Shown here piece after piece: positions 6,431 to 15,572 of a DNA stretch of 53,479 nucleotides. The notes below the pieces were generated by a model. The model was not told the origin of the DNA and did not search any database. It saw only the letters and a program-made list of their open reading frames with translations. The stretch lies in NCBI RefSeq assembly GCF_000517385.1, contig NZ_BAUW01000017.1:1-53479 (forward strand). The letters run 5' to 3'. Within the stretch, counting starts at the first letter, position 1. Each line of letters starts with the position of its first letter. Source of the stretch: Mesobacillus boroniphilus JCM 21738. Its GTDB lineage: Bacteria > Bacillota > Bacilli > Bacillales > Cytobacillaceae. Position numbers and translations under genes: made by a program.

Positions 6431-8389
6431 TTAATTTGCTGTCTTGGGTTTTACTGAACCTTTATCTTTAATAATCAACTGAAGTGCAACAAGGAGTACG
6501 AAAAGACCAAGACCGATTATATCTGTCATACCTTCTGGATAGATCAGCATTATTCCGCCTACAATCCCCAGCACTCTTTCCCACCAGTATAATTTTCTCA
6601 GCCAGAAACCGATTATGCCTGCACCAATCGCCAGCATACCTGAAATGGCAGTGAATACCACCCAAATTAATTCTATCCATGTAGTGTCAATCATCAGGAG
6701 TTGAGGTGATAACACGAACATATAAGGTATGATGAAAGCGGCAATCGCCAGCTTGGCCGAATTCACACCTGTCCGCAGAGGTTCTCCGCCGGAAACACCT
6801 GCAGCCGCGAATGCTGCCAGCGCAACCGGAGGTGTGATATCGGCAATAATACCGAAATAGAAAACAAATAAGTGAGCAGATAAATCCGGTATACCCAAAA
6901 GAATGATTGCAGGTGCTGCAATTGTTGATGTGATAACATAGTTAGCTGTCGTAGGCGAACCCATACCTAAGACGAGTGCTGCAACCATTGTTAACATCAA
7001 AGTTGGAATCAAGTAACCACCTGCAAGATCAAGCAAGCCATTTGCAAGCTTTAATCCAAGACCAGTCTTCGTAACTACCCCAACAATGATACCTGCTGCA
7101 GCTGTAGCTGCTGCTACACCCAGTGCTGTCCGCGCACCATCGACAAGTGCATCGATCGCATCCCTAAAACCGATTCTCGTCTCTTTGCTAACAGCACTCA
7201 CGACAATCGTAGATAGGATCGACCACAAAGCAGCACGCATGATGCTCATACCACTTATCATCAAAATAATCACAATCAGGATTGGCAAAAGAAGGTAAAT
7301 CTTTTTAAGCACTTCTTTTCTGTCAGGCATTTCTTCATCAGATAAACCGCGCAGCCCAATCCTTTTCGCTTCAAAGTGAGTCATGATCCAGATACCTGCA
7401 AAATATAACAAAGCCGGAATGGTCGCTGCCTTAGCGATATCCCAATACGTGATTCCACCACCAATGAATTCAACCATCAGGAATGCTGCCGCTCCCATGA
7501 TTGGAGGCATGAGCTGCCCTCCGGTTGAGGCCGCAGCTTCTACAGCACCGGCGAATTCTTTGCGGTAGCCAAGCTTTTTCATCATCGGAATCGTAAATGA
7601 ACCAGATGTAACAACGTTAGCCACAGAGCTTCCACTGATTGTTCCCTGCAGGGCGCTGGAGAAAATCGCAACCTTAGCTGGTCCACCAGTACTTTTACCT
7701 GCAACAGCTACAGCTAGATCATTGAAATATTGTCCTACGCCAGTCTTTACCAGGAAAGCACCGAACAATAGGAATAAGAAGATGAATGTTGATGAAACTC
7801 CTAAAGGTGTTCCAAGAATACCCTCAGTTGTAAAGAACATTGTCTGGACGAGAGATTCCAGATCAAGTCCTCTGTGTGCCAGGAACCCTGGCATATAAGG
7901 TCCATAAAGGGCGTAAACCATGAATAAAGCTGCAATAATCGTGATTGGCAAGCCAACCGTCCTTCGAGTCGCTTCAAGGACCAGCAGGATAGCGGCAATA
8001 CCGATGTAAAAATCAGTTGGTGTTAAACGCCCGACCCGATTGACGAGTTCATCGATCATTACAGGCCAATAGGCTCCGACTGCAACAGCAATCACAGCCA
8101 AAAGCAGGTCGTACCAGGCTACCTTTTTCACTTTTAGGTTCTTCTTCCTTGCCGGGAACAACAAGAAAATAAGTGCCAGAGCGAATCCAAGGTGAATTGA
8201 ACGCTGCAGTTGGGCAGTCAGAACACCAAATATCGAGGTGTATAGCTGGAACACTGAGAAAGACAGAAGTCCGAAGAAGACAATCCATCCCATCTTGCCT
8301 GCCAATTTTCTAGTTGCGGCCTCCGGATCATACTTTTCCAGAAGCTCTTGTTGTTTTTCTAGAGATACCGTTTCTTCATTTGTCGTCAA
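6431..8389 (-). CDS. TRAP transporter fused permease (TAXI type)
   Basis: 652 aa, within the normal range for fused small (DctQ-like) plus large (DctM-like) TRAP permeases. The N-terminal 4-5 membrane segments (about 30-130) correspond to DctQ, and the remainder has more than ten segments with the TRAP-M signatures: PFLAHRG region, GTPLGVSSTFIFLFLLFGAF, STGGQLMPPIMGAAAFLM and ADITPPVALAAFAAAGVSGG. It imports organic anions with a sodium or proton gradient using the TAXI binding protein encoded upstream. The TTG start at 8389 has AAGGAG 9 bases before it and overlaps the DUF1850 gene by 14 bp, so translation is coupled. The substrate cannot be read from the sequence; TAXI systems often take up C4/C5 dicarboxylates or glutamate. 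Confidence 0.93.
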   Translation of the reverse strand: MTTNEETVSLEKQQELLEKYDPEAATRKLAGKMGWIVFFGLLSFSVFQLYTSIFGVLTAQLQRSIHLGFALALIFLLFPARKKNLKVKKVAWYDLLLAVIAVAVGAYWPVMIDELVNRVGRLTPTDFYIGIAAILLVLEATRRTVGLPITIIAALFMVYALYGPYMPGFLAHRGLDLESLVQTMFFTTEGILGTPLGVSSTFIFLFLLFGAFLVKTGVGQYFNDLAVAVAGKSTGGPAKVAIFSSALQGTISGSSVANVVTSGSFTIPMMKKLGYRKEFAGAVEAAASTGGQLMPPIMGAAAFLMVEFIGGGITYWDIAKAATIPALLYFAGIWIMTHFEAKRIGLRGLSDEEMPDRKEVLKKIYLLLPILIVIILMISGMSIMRAALWSILSTIVVSAVSKETRIGFRDAIDALVDGARTALGVAAATAAAGIIVGVVTKTGLGLKLANGLLDLAGGYLIPTLMLTMVAALVLGMGSPTTANYVITSTIAAPAIILLGIPDLSAHLFVFYFGIIADITPPVALAAFAAAGVSGGEPLRTGVNSAKLAIAAFIIPYMFVLSPQLLMIDTTWIELIWVVFTAISGMLAIGAGIIGFWLRKLYWWERVLGIVGGIMLIYPEGMTDIIGLGLFVLLVALQLIIKDKGSVKPKTAN

Positions 8390-8909
8390 GGATATTCACT
8401 CCTTCCAATTGGTTCAATAAACTAATTTTCTCAATCTTTATCCGTACCCTTGACCCTGGCTCAATCGCCTTAGACAATGGGTACGTTATATCTTCATAAA
8501 TCAGGGTGTGGTTTGCCCGAACCTGGCCAAGCCTCATGTCGAAATGCGAAAATTCCCTGTTCATTTTTGTAATATAGTACTTGCCATCCTTCATTTCAAA
8601 GTTCTCTCCATCCGCAATTTCTGAAGGCATACCAATCGCAAAATCTTCATACTCCAGTTCGTACTGTCTGATTTTATCGCTTTCAGTAACTTTATAGCTT
8701 TCAATCACATCTGACAAATGGATAGAGTGCTTATACTTTATTTTAAAGGTTTCCCCTGCATTAATCGGTACATAGCAGAGTATATCATTACTTTCAGGTG
8801 CTTGAAAAACTAAAGCTTGTTTGTAAGGGATATTGATTGAGATAATTGCTAAAAAAATAATGAGGGTTAACAGAACGAAGATTTTTGGTTTAATCCAGTT
8901 TAAATTCAT
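8376..8909 (-). CDS. DUF1850 membrane-anchored protein of the TRAP operon
   Basis: 177 aa. One N-terminal membrane helix (about 9-28, KIFVLLTLIIFLAIISI) is followed by an extracytoplasmic beta-rich domain with IKYKHSIHLSDVIESYKV and the conserved EYEDFAIGMPSE, typical of DUF1850. This family is regularly found between TAXI binding protein and fused TRAP permease genes, as here. It may help couple the binding protein to the permease, but the role is not established. ATG at 8909 with GAGG upstream; the end overlaps the permease start. Confidence 0.85.
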   Translation of the reverse strand: MNLNWIKPKIFVLLTLIIFLAIISINIPYKQALVFQAPESNDILCYVPINAGETFKIKYKHSIHLSDVIESYKVTESDKIRQYELEYEDFAIGMPSEIADGENFEMKDGKYYITKMNREFSHFDMRLGQVRANHTLIYEDITYPLSKAIEPGSRVRIKIEKISLLNQLEGVNILDDK

Positions 8910-8963
8910 ATCACTAGCCTCGTCTGTCCAATGTCTCCGATGGAGTACTTTCTTTATATCAGT

Positions 8964-8993
8964 AAAAAATAGACCGGTTTGAAGTTCGGTCTA
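8964..8993 (-). terminator. Intra-operon terminator after the TAXI gene
   Basis: Minus strand: TAGACCG-loop-CGGTCTA followed by TTTTTTA. It lies between the binding-protein gene and DUF1850, so it should reduce transcription into the permease genes and leave binding protein in excess. Confidence 0.7.
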
Positions 8994-9016
8994 CCTGCCT
9001 GGGTTTTAATCAATTG

Positions 9017-9090
9017 GGCCTTCCTTGTTAAAGGCCTTATATTAAAGATGAATTGACCGGGCAATGTCCTACAGGACTGTCCGGCCAATT
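9017..9090 (-). promoter_or_regulatory. Two hairpins protecting the TAXI mRNA 3' end
   Basis: Directly after the binding-protein stop, 9051-9090 is a long imperfect palindrome (AATTGaCCGG...CCGGcCAATT with an inner TCCT/AGGA stem). 9017-9036 is a second hairpin (GGCCTT/AAGGCC). Neither has a T run. Such structures commonly stabilise the upstream message, as between periplasmic-binding-protein and permease genes in other transporters. Confidence 0.55.
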
Positions 9091-9098
9091 TCATACTA

Positions 9099-10094
9099 TT
9101 ACTCAGCTGCCTTAATACCTTTTTCATCATAGTATTTCTGTGCTCCTGCGTGGACTTCAATTCCAACACCGTTTAGCGCATTTTCCAGCTTGATTTGCTG
9201 AGCTTTTGCGTGTGTTACCTGGTCAAGATTTTCAAAGATTGACTTTGTAATGTCATAGACAAGTTCCTCAGACAAGTCTGCTTTTACAACAAGCATCGCA
9301 AGAACTGCCACTGTCGGCACTTCTGAATCAAGTTTATATGTTCCAGAAGGTACTGCTTCTTTTGCATAGTATGGATATTTTTCAATTAGCTCATCAGCTT
9401 TGTCAGCTTCAATTGGTACAATCACAACATCTTCAGTTGCGGAAAGCTCTTCAACAGCTGCTGTTGGTGTTCCAGCCGTTACGAAAGCCGCATCGATGTT
9501 GCCATCTTTAATGCCGCTTACTGATTCATCAAAGCTCAAGTCCTGCTTTTCGATATCATCTAGTGAAAGGCCGTGGACTTCAAGGATTTGTTCAGCATTC
9601 GCAGCCGTACCAGAACCTGGTGCACCGATTGAGATCTTTTTGCCTTTAAGATCTTCTACTGATTTGATTCCTGATTTTGCTGTTGTAACGATTTGGATTG
9701 TTTCAGGATACAAAGTTCCGATTGCCTTGATATTGTCAATCTTGTTTCCATCAAACATCAGTTTACCTTCAGTTGCATAGGAAGCGATGTCAGTTTGTGT
9801 GAAGGCGATTTCACCTTTATCATCCTTAATGCTCTGCATGTTTTCTGCAGAAGCCCCTGTAGTTTCAGCATTTGTGCTAATCCCAGTAGCATCAGAGACA
9901 ATTTTGGCAAATGATCCGCCCAACGGGAAGTATGTACCGCCTGTCCCACCAGTAAGGATACTCATGTATTTTGGCTTTTCTTCTGATTTTCCTTCTCCGC
10001 TGCCCTCTTCTTCAGAGCCGCCGCCACATGCAGCCAGTAACATTGAAAGAACCAGCATTAATGCAGTGAACAAAAGAAACTTTCTTTTTTTCAT
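9099..10094 (-). CDS. TAXI-family TRAP solute-binding lipoprotein
   Basis: 331 aa. A lipoprotein signal peptide ends in LLAAC at about residue 23, followed by a Gly/Ser/Glu linker, so the mature protein is anchored outside the membrane. The TAXI hallmark is clear: ILTGGTGGTYFPLGGSFAKI near the mature N-terminus, then SAENMQSI, VEDLKGKKISIGAPGSGTAA and a C-terminal ENALNGVGIEVHAGAQKYYD. It delivers solute to the fused permease encoded downstream. ATG follows AAGGGGG. It is the first gene of a three-gene operon and is followed by hairpins that should raise its level relative to the permease. Confidence 0.94.
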   Translation of the reverse strand: MKKRKFLLFTALMLVLSMLLAACGGGSEEEGSGEGKSEEKPKYMSILTGGTGGTYFPLGGSFAKIVSDATGISTNAETTGASAENMQSIKDDKGEIAFTQTDIASYATEGKLMFDGNKIDNIKAIGTLYPETIQIVTTAKSGIKSVEDLKGKKISIGAPGSGTAANAEQILEVHGLSLDDIEKQDLSFDESVSGIKDGNIDAAFVTAGTPTAAVEELSATEDVVIVPIEADKADELIEKYPYYAKEAVPSGTYKLDSEVPTVAVLAMLVVKADLSEELVYDITKSIFENLDQVTHAKAQQIKLENALNGVGIEVHAGAQKYYDEKGIKAAE

Positions 10095-10132
10095 CAGAAT
10101 TCCCCCTTATAGAAATAGAATTGTTCAACATA

Positions 10133-10163
10133 ATCTTAACATAAGACTTCACACAATTGTCAA
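10133..10163 (-). promoter_or_regulatory. Possible promoter of the TRAP operon
   Basis: Minus strand TTGACA (10158-10163) is a perfect -35. The best -10, TAAGAT (10133-10138), is 19 bases away, slightly long. It sits 40 bp upstream of the TAXI start codon. Confidence 0.45.
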
Positions 10164-10253
10164 ACATGTTACTTACTATCTAACTTTCTTGCCCGATACA
10201 CATAGGTTGCCATAAAAGATTTTTCAAAATACATATGCTAAAATCATGATGAT

Positions 10254-10376
10254 AAGAAAAGCGTAAGTGCCTTGGTCAGCCCCGACAAGCGCTGGAGGGC
10301 CGACCAGTGAAGGCGTTCTTTGACTTCATTGGGCGGACCGAAGCGACTCGAGGGGCTAGGCGCTGAAGCTGGACAT
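10254..10376 (+). repeat. Dispersed structured repeat, copy R1
   Basis: Begins AGAAAAGCGTAAGTGCCTTG and ends with CGACTCGAGGGGCTAGGCGC then TGAAGCTGGACA. The 5' end can pair with the 3' AGGCGCT. It has a middle insert (GAAGGCGTTCTTTGACTTC) shared only with copy R3. It fills most of the 354-bp gap between the TRAP operon and yjcH. Confidence 0.8.
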
Positions 10377-10448
10377 TTTTAGAAGAAATCTATACATTCT
10401 TATTTGTTAGCTAGATAAATGCAAAAGAATTGATTTGGAGGTTAATGA

Positions 10449-11174
10449 ATGGATTTTCCAATGGGCAAAATAAAAGAAATCACGCTTCAAAGCAAGGAAC
10501 TTGGAGAAGAAGTGACCATGCTGGTATACTTGCCTGCCAACTATTCTCCCTTATATAAATATTCATTACTAATCGCACAGGATGGCCGGGATTATTTCCA
10601 GCTCGGACGGATTGGAAGGATTGCAGACGAGCTCCTTGGCAAAAAGGAAATTGAAAACGTCATCATAATAGGAATACCATATGAATCTGTGGAGGATAGA
10701 CGGCGAAAGTACCATCCAAAAGGAGAGCAGCACAAAGCCTATATCCGTTTTCTCGCTCATGAGCTTGTTCCATATTTAGATGAACAATATCCTACCTACC
10801 AAATGGGCATGGGCCGCGCATTGATTGGCGATTCTCTCGCAGCCACTGTTTCCTTGCTTGCCGCGCTCCAGTATCCGCACACATTTGGAAAGGTACTTCT
10901 TCAGTCACCTTATGTAAACGAAGATGTATTCACAGCCGTAAAGGACTTCCGCCAACCTGAATTGCTCCATATTTACCATACTGTTGGAGAGAAAGAGACA
11001 GTCGTAAAAACGACATCTTCCAAAAATAAAGACTTCCTTACACCAAACAGGGAGCTTTCGAAGATTTTCAAGGAGAAAAGCTTTGGATATTTTTACGATG
11101 AGTTCAGCGGAGACCATACATGGACTTACTGGCAGCCAGACCTAAAGCAGGCAATAAGACAAGTGTTTTCCTAA
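10449..11174 (+). CDS. yjcH: Esterase D-family alpha/beta hydrolase (YjcH-like)
   Basis: 241 aa, the length of B. subtilis YjcH. Putative-esterase fold: N-terminal strand region with MLVYLPANYSPLYKYSLLIA, then QDGRDYFQLGRIGRIADELL, the nucleophile elbow GDSLAA (Ser about 124), and a C-terminal FSGDHTWTYW carrying the expected catalytic His. The nucleophile motif is GDSLAA instead of GxSxxG, as usual in this subgroup. ATG at 10449 has GGAGG 7 bases upstream. It precedes yjcG and yjcF as in B. subtilis. Substrate unknown; possibly siderophore or acyl esters. Confidence 0.85.
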   Translation: MDFPMGKIKEITLQSKELGEEVTMLVYLPANYSPLYKYSLLIAQDGRDYFQLGRIGRIADELLGKKEIENVIIIGIPYESVEDRRRKYHPKGEQHKAYIRFLAHELVPYLDEQYPTYQMGMGRALIGDSLAATVSLLAALQYPHTFGKVLLQSPYVNEDVFTAVKDFRQPELLHIYHTVGEKETVVKTTSSKNKDFLTPNRELSKIFKEKSFGYFYDEFSGDHTWTYWQPDLKQAIRQVFS

Positions 11175-11288
11175 TATATGCTTCTTTATTTTATATATTT
11201 TGAAAATTTGTTATAATGAATGGTAAATCAAAATATAGTCTTTCAGTAAATCGATATGAACCACACTAATGAAACGGGGGTACCTGAG

Positions 11289-11798
11289 ATGAAATTTGGT
11301 ATTGTCATTTTCCCATCAAAGAAAATCCAGGATTATGCAAATTCAATGAGAAGGCGCTATGATCCTCACTATGCGTTAATCCCGCCTCATCTAACATTAA
11401 AGTCATCCTTTGAAGCAACAGAGGAAGAAATCAAGGAAATCGCAAATAAGCTTGATTCAATCTCGAGAACTTTCAAACCAGTCAACATCAAGATCACCAA
11501 GATTGGTTCCTTTAAGCCCGTTAACAATGTAATTTACTTAAAGGTTGATTCACCAGAAGAGTTGGAAAAGCTTCATAATGAGCTTAACGCAACATTTGAC
11601 GGAAATCAGGAGTATAACTTTGTACCACATATTACTATCGGACAAAACATGTCGGATGATGAACATTCAGATGTATATGATTCATTAAGGATGTCAAAAG
11701 TGCATTATGAAGATACCGCCGACAGAATTCACTTACTGTACCAGCTTGATAATGGTTCGTGGACAGTATATGAAACATTTAGGCTTGGAAAGGAATAA
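11289..11798 (+). CDS. yjcG: 2'-5' RNA ligase/phosphoesterase family protein (YjcG)
   Basis: 169 aa. Start chosen at MKFGIVIFPSKK (11289), preceded by GGGGG, not the in-frame ATG at 11256. It has the two HxT/S motifs of the 2H phosphoesterase superfamily: PPHLTLKSSF (about 36-45) and VPHITIGQ (about 117-124). These enzymes cleave or ligate 2',5' or cyclic phosphodiesters; the substrate of YjcG is not known. It lies 7 bp from yjcF and probably shares its transcript. Confidence 0.9.
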   Translation: MKFGIVIFPSKKIQDYANSMRRRYDPHYALIPPHLTLKSSFEATEEEIKEIANKLDSISRTFKPVNIKITKIGSFKPVNNVIYLKVDSPEELEKLHNELNATFDGNQEYNFVPHITIGQNMSDDEHSDVYDSLRMSKVHYEDTADRIHLLYQLDNGSWTVYETFRLGKE

Positions 11799-11804
11799 TC
11801 AAAC

Positions 11805-12230
11805 GTGGAAGTGAAAATTGTAAACAACGAACAAGAATTAGCAGATGCATTCAAGGTACGCAAGACCGTTTTTATTTATGAGCAAAATGTTCCGGAAGAA
11901 GAAGAAATCGATCGATTCGAATCCGACTCTGTTCATTTTGTATTATATGATGATAACCGAAAAGCAGCTGGTGCCGGGAGATTCCGTGTATTGGACGGAA
12001 TCGGCAAGGTGGAACGAATTTGCGTTTTAAAAGAAAAACGCAAAACCGGTGCTGGAGTCGCGGTCATGAATAAAATCGAGGAATATGCCAAGTCACGAGG
12101 CATATCAACCTTGAAGTTGAACGCACAGACACATGCTATCCCATTTTACAGCAAGCTGGGATATGAAACGGTATCAGAAGAATTCATGGATGCCGGAATA
12201 CCACATAGAACGATGAAAAAATCTATTTAA
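11805..12230 (+). CDS. yjcF: GNAT acetyltransferase (YjcF)
   Basis: 141 aa, GTG start 7 bp after yjcG with AAAGGA upstream. ElaA/YjcF-type GNAT fold: AFKVRKTVFIYEQNVPEEEE near residue 15-35, then VERICVLKEKRKTGAGVAVM with the acetyl-CoA-binding R/K-x-x-G-x-G/A loop, and LNAQTHAIPFYSKLGYETVS. It should acetylate a small molecule or protein amine; the acceptor is unknown. It ends at a terminator at 12239-12274. Confidence 0.9.
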   Translation: MEVKIVNNEQELADAFKVRKTVFIYEQNVPEEEEIDRFESDSVHFVLYDDNRKAAGAGRFRVLDGIGKVERICVLKEKRKTGAGVAVMNKIEEYAKSRGISTLKLNAQTHAIPFYSKLGYETVSEEFMDAGIPHRTMKKSI

Positions 12231-12238
12231 ATTTACTT

Positions 12239-12274
12239 AAACTCCATTCTTAAATGAGTGGAGTCTTTGTTTGA
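12239..12274 (+). terminator. Terminator after yjcF
   Basis: ACTCCATTC and GAGTGGAGT form a stem (one wobble) followed by CTTTGTTTG, eight bases after the yjcF stop. Confidence 0.6.
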
Positions 12275-12280
12275 AATAAC

Positions 12281-12330
12281 AAAAAAAGGCACTACAGCTG
12301 AGTTTAAATTGACTCGCTGTAGTGCCTTCC
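12281..12330 (-). terminator. Terminator at the end of the yjcE-like gene
   Basis: GGCACTACAGC and GCTGTAGTGCC make a perfect 11-bp stem. On the minus strand it is followed by seven T residues. The stem overlaps the last codons of the gene at 12304-12635. Confidence 0.75.
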
Positions 12331-12635
12331 TTTTCCTGTTACTTCAGCATATGCCTTGCTGACCACTAAAGGATTTACCTTCTTCTTGTAAACTCGATTC
12401 GTATTAGAGAAGCTTATTTCAGAGACTGCTAACTGCATTTTTGCCACAGGCTGCTGATTCTTCCGCTTTGGCATGGAGCTCCTGCTTGCTCCCATTGTTC
12501 CTGCCCCTGTTCTACAGGATCTTCTTTGCGGATTCTTGCAATTTCATTTATCTGGAAAGGATCATAATCTGTCCCTATTTCACGCTCAGCATATTGTATA
12601 TATTGATAATTTGTTACTGGAAGAATGTATCCCAT
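12304..12635 (-). CDS. yjcE: Small conserved Bacillaceae protein (YjcE position), frameshifted
   Basis: About 110 aa when two frames are joined. Frame one starts with ATG at 12635 (GGGGGA 7 bases upstream): MGYILPVTNYQYIQYAEREI, then FQINEIARIRKED. It shifts near 12480 into a frame reading KRKNQQPVAKMQLAVSEISF, then VSKAYAEVTGKGRHYSESI to the stop at 12304. Both halves look like coding sequence and neither is complete alone. The place between the helicase and yjcF matches yjcE of B. subtilis; the symbol rests on position. No known domain is seen. The break is probably a sequencing indel in a G run. Confidence 0.5.
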
Positions 12636-12835
12636 TTTGCTATCCCCCATGTATAATTATTTTTATCACTATATTCTTCTTTTCCTTTTCCCTGTTTATG
12701 ACCGTACCAAACTTCTAATAAAAATTTTTCCGGCTGGATCACAAAGTATTTATGGATGCAGAAAACACCTTTTGTTAAAAATTTTATTCTGCTATGATAG
12801 AGATTGTGCTATTTTGGTCGGAGATGAGGGAAAAC

Positions 12836-15153
12836 ATGAAAACAGCCAAGTATAATCAACAGTTAATAAGCCTCGATCAGTATAATCGTGAGGATTATCA
12901 AAAGCTTTTTGATGATGGAAAAAAAGGGATGCTCACCTGTTCTGTATGCGGAGGCCCTGTCCGTCTTTACCTCGGCATTAAGGACAAGCCCCATTTCTAT
13001 CATCGCCTTTCCTCAAAAGGAGATTGCAGTGAACAAAATGAATTCTCCCCTTCCGCTCCACCTTCCGAGGAAGTGGAATATATCGAACGAAATGGGTTCC
13101 GGATCCCGAAGGCTCGTTCCATTACGGCTGAAGCCGAAAAAGAGGAAAAATTCATATTCCCGCGGGAAGTAAAGATTCCTTTACCTTTTAATCCGCTCCC
13201 ACCGGCTAAACCCGGGGTTAAGTTAAATTATTTAAAACAACTGAAAGAAGCAGCGATCCACTTTGATGGCAACCAGGAAAAAGCTGTTGTTTCAACAGAT
13301 GGGCCATTGTTAATTTTAGCGGGTGCCGGAAGTGGAAAGACAAGAGTGCTGACTGCGAGAACCGCCTTCATGATTGAAGAAAAGAAAATTGATCCAGGTT
13401 CAATCATGCTTGTTACCTTCACAGCAAAGGCTGCCGCTGAAATGAAGAAACGGATTGCCCTTTACCCGGGAATGTCCCCCGCTAAGGTTAATCAGCTGAT
13501 TGCTGGCACCTTCCATAGCATCTTTTACCGAATCCTTTGTTTTCATGACCGTGAAAATTGGTCATCAGACAAGCTGATGAAAAAAGAATGGCAGCGGGAA
13601 CAGATATTAAAGGAGGCTGGCAGAAAGCTCCAGCTGGATGAAAAAGAGTTTGCCTATGATCTGGCACTACAGCAAATCGGTTTATGGAAAAACACGATGA
13701 TCATGCCACGCGAAGTTAAGCCAGAATCTCCATGGGAAGAAAAGGTGGCTTTGCTGTATAAAGACTATGAAGCTGCTAAAGACAGGCAAAAATTATTCGA
13801 TTTTGATGACATGCTTCTCGGCTGTTATAAGCTTTTTAAGGAAAAGCCTGAAATACTGGAAAGCTATCAAAATCGTTTTCAATATTTTTTAATAGACGAG
13901 TTCCAGGATATTAATAAAGTTCAATACGAACTCATGAAAATGCTCTCTGACAAGCATGGAAATGTTTGCGCTGTCGGCGATGACGACCAGTCAATCTATT
14001 CATTCCGGGGCAGTGACCCTGCCTACCTGTTTAACTTTAAGTCAGATTTCAAAAATATTGAATTAATCCTTTTAAATCAGAATTACCGGTCGCCGCATGA
14101 GATTGTCGAGACAGCCAACACTTTGATTTCTGCCAATCTAACTCGCCATGAAAAAGAAATGCGGCTCAGTTTTCTGGTGAATGCCCGCCAATAATCTTCC
14201 ATCCTTATGATGAAGAAGAAGAAGCAACGATGATTCTGACAGATATAAAAGAACAGATCGAACAAGGTGAACGCCCCCGTGATTTCGCCATTCTGTTCAG
14301 AACGAATGCAGCCAGCCGTGCAGTATTCGAGAGGCTGGCGAATTCTAGCTTGCCCTTCCGACTTGATCAGGATATTGAATCCTTTTACGAGCGTTTCATG
14401 GTAAAAGGAATGCTGTCATTTCTTCGGCTAAGCATGAATCCAGATGACTCAGAGGCAATCAAAAATATCCTTCCATCACTATTTTTAAAGCAGTCGGTTT
14501 TCCGCGATTTACAGGCGAATAGCATCCTGAACGATTGTTCCATGCTTGAAGCACTTACCCATGTGAAAACCGGATTTGCCTTTCAGGAACAAAAGCTGAA
14601 AAGACTCATACCGATTGTACGCTCTCTGGCTTCCCTATCGCCGGTAGCGGCAATTGATATAGTTGAAAAGGACCTTGGATATCAGGACTTTATCAAAAAG
14701 CGGGGAAATGAAGGAAACCAGCTTGAAAAGGGGTCGGACGACATACGGGATTTAAAAGTGGCGGCACGCAGCTTTAAAACCGTCGGAGAATTCATCGAAC
14801 ATGCAGACCATATGACAGCCATGAACGCTGAAATTAAACGGAGCAGCAGGAACCTGACTGACTCTATCACATTAAGCACCATTCATCGAGCCAAGGGGCT
14901 GGAATATGGAAATGTCTATATAATTGGCACCGTAGACGGAAGCATCCCGCATGATTATGCTTTGGATGCATCTCGTAACGGGGACTTGCTGCCTCTTGAA
15001 GAAGAACGCCGTCTGCTCTATGTTGCAGTGACAAGGGCCGAAAAAAACTTGTTCATTTCCGTTCCCCAAAGAAGACGTGGAAGAAAAGCAAATCCTTCAC
15101 GCTTTTTGTCCAACTTAAAAAGAAGAATGCCAAATCAGGACCTGAGTTTATGA
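12836..15153 (+). CDS. yjcD: UvrD/Rep-family DNA helicase (YjcD-like), frameshifted
   Basis: About 772 aa over two frames. Start is ATG at 12836 rather than 12794. A zinc-finger-like N-terminus (LTCSVCGGPVRLY and a later His/Cys pair) precedes the helicase core. Walker A is LAGAGSGKTRVL, Ia is MLVTFTAKAAAEMKKR, Walker B is YFLIDEFQDINKVQ, III is AVGDDDQSIYSFRGSD, IV is LLNQNYRSP, and after the break motif V is STIHRAKGLEY and VI is RRLLYVAVTRAEKNLF. This is a superfamily 1A 3'-5' helicase. The frame is lost near 14170 at CAGTTTTCTGG; the other frame continues SGECPPIIFHPYDEEEEAT without loss. An indel error in the T run is the simplest explanation. Confidence 0.85.
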
Positions 15154-15175
15154 CCCCAGGTCCTGATTTGGCATT
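15126..15175 (-). terminator. 19-bp perfect hairpin between helicase and spoVIF
   Basis: AATGCCAAATCAGGACCTG (15126-15144) and its exact complement (15157-15175) frame the helicase stop codon. On the minus strand it is followed by CTTCTTTTTAAG, so it probably terminates spoVIF. On the plus strand there is no T run. Confidence 0.65.
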
Positions 15176-15181
15176 CAAGAA

Positions 15182-15436
15182 TTACTTCTTGTTGATCATT
15201 TTAGAGATCTGGCCAAAATCGAGCTGCTTTCCATCCTTAACAATGGATTCAACAATCTTGTCTTCCATTTCTTTACTCACAGGCTTGTTAGCCATTTTGG
15301 AAACACGGCGGATTACGCCTCTTACAGTTTGCTCATCTTTAAAGTTCGCATTTTGTAATGAATTCGCTAACTCAAATACATCATTCATATTTACGCCAGT
15401 TTTTTTCTCTATATTCTTGAAGAAATTATTATCCAT
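15182..15436 (-). CDS. spoVIF: Stage VI sporulation protein F
   Basis: 84 aa. Start at MDNNFFKNIEKKTGVNM (15436), with AAGGAGG 8 bases upstream; the open frame begins three codons earlier. The whole protein matches SpoVIF (YjcC): VNMNDVFELANSLQNANFKD, RGVIRRVSKMANKPVSKEME and GKQLDFGQISKM. In B. subtilis it is made in the mother cell and helps GerE-dependent coat gene expression late in sporulation. It is convergent with the helicase and next to the YjcZ-type miniprotein. Confidence 0.93.
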   Translation of the reverse strand: MDNNFFKNIEKKTGVNMNDVFELANSLQNANFKDEQTVRGVIRRVSKMANKPVSKEMEDKIVESIVKDGKQLDFGQISKMINKK

Positions 15437-15530
15437 ATAAATCACGCCTCCTTCTTAAACTACTCTATTGTATGAAGGAAGCATGAAATGGTGAAAGAGA
15501 GACTGTAAAAATCAGCAATAGTCCAGGCAG

Positions 15531-15558
15531 AAAAAGCTGTTCCGAATTGGAACAGCTT
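15531..15558 (-). terminator. Terminator of the YjcZ-type gene
   Basis: AGCTGTTCC and GGAACAGCT form a perfect stem followed on the minus strand by TTTTTC. Confidence 0.8.
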
Positions 15559-15572
15559 CTCCTTCTTTACTC

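Noticed and set aside
7086-9914. Several plus-strand frames opposite the TRAP operon
   Set aside because: They mirror Ala/Gly-rich membrane segments and lie antisense to clearly conserved genes.
12441-12855. Plus-strand frames before the helicase
   Set aside because: They are antisense to the yjcE-like gene, hydrophobic by chance from AT-rich DNA, and have no ribosome sites.
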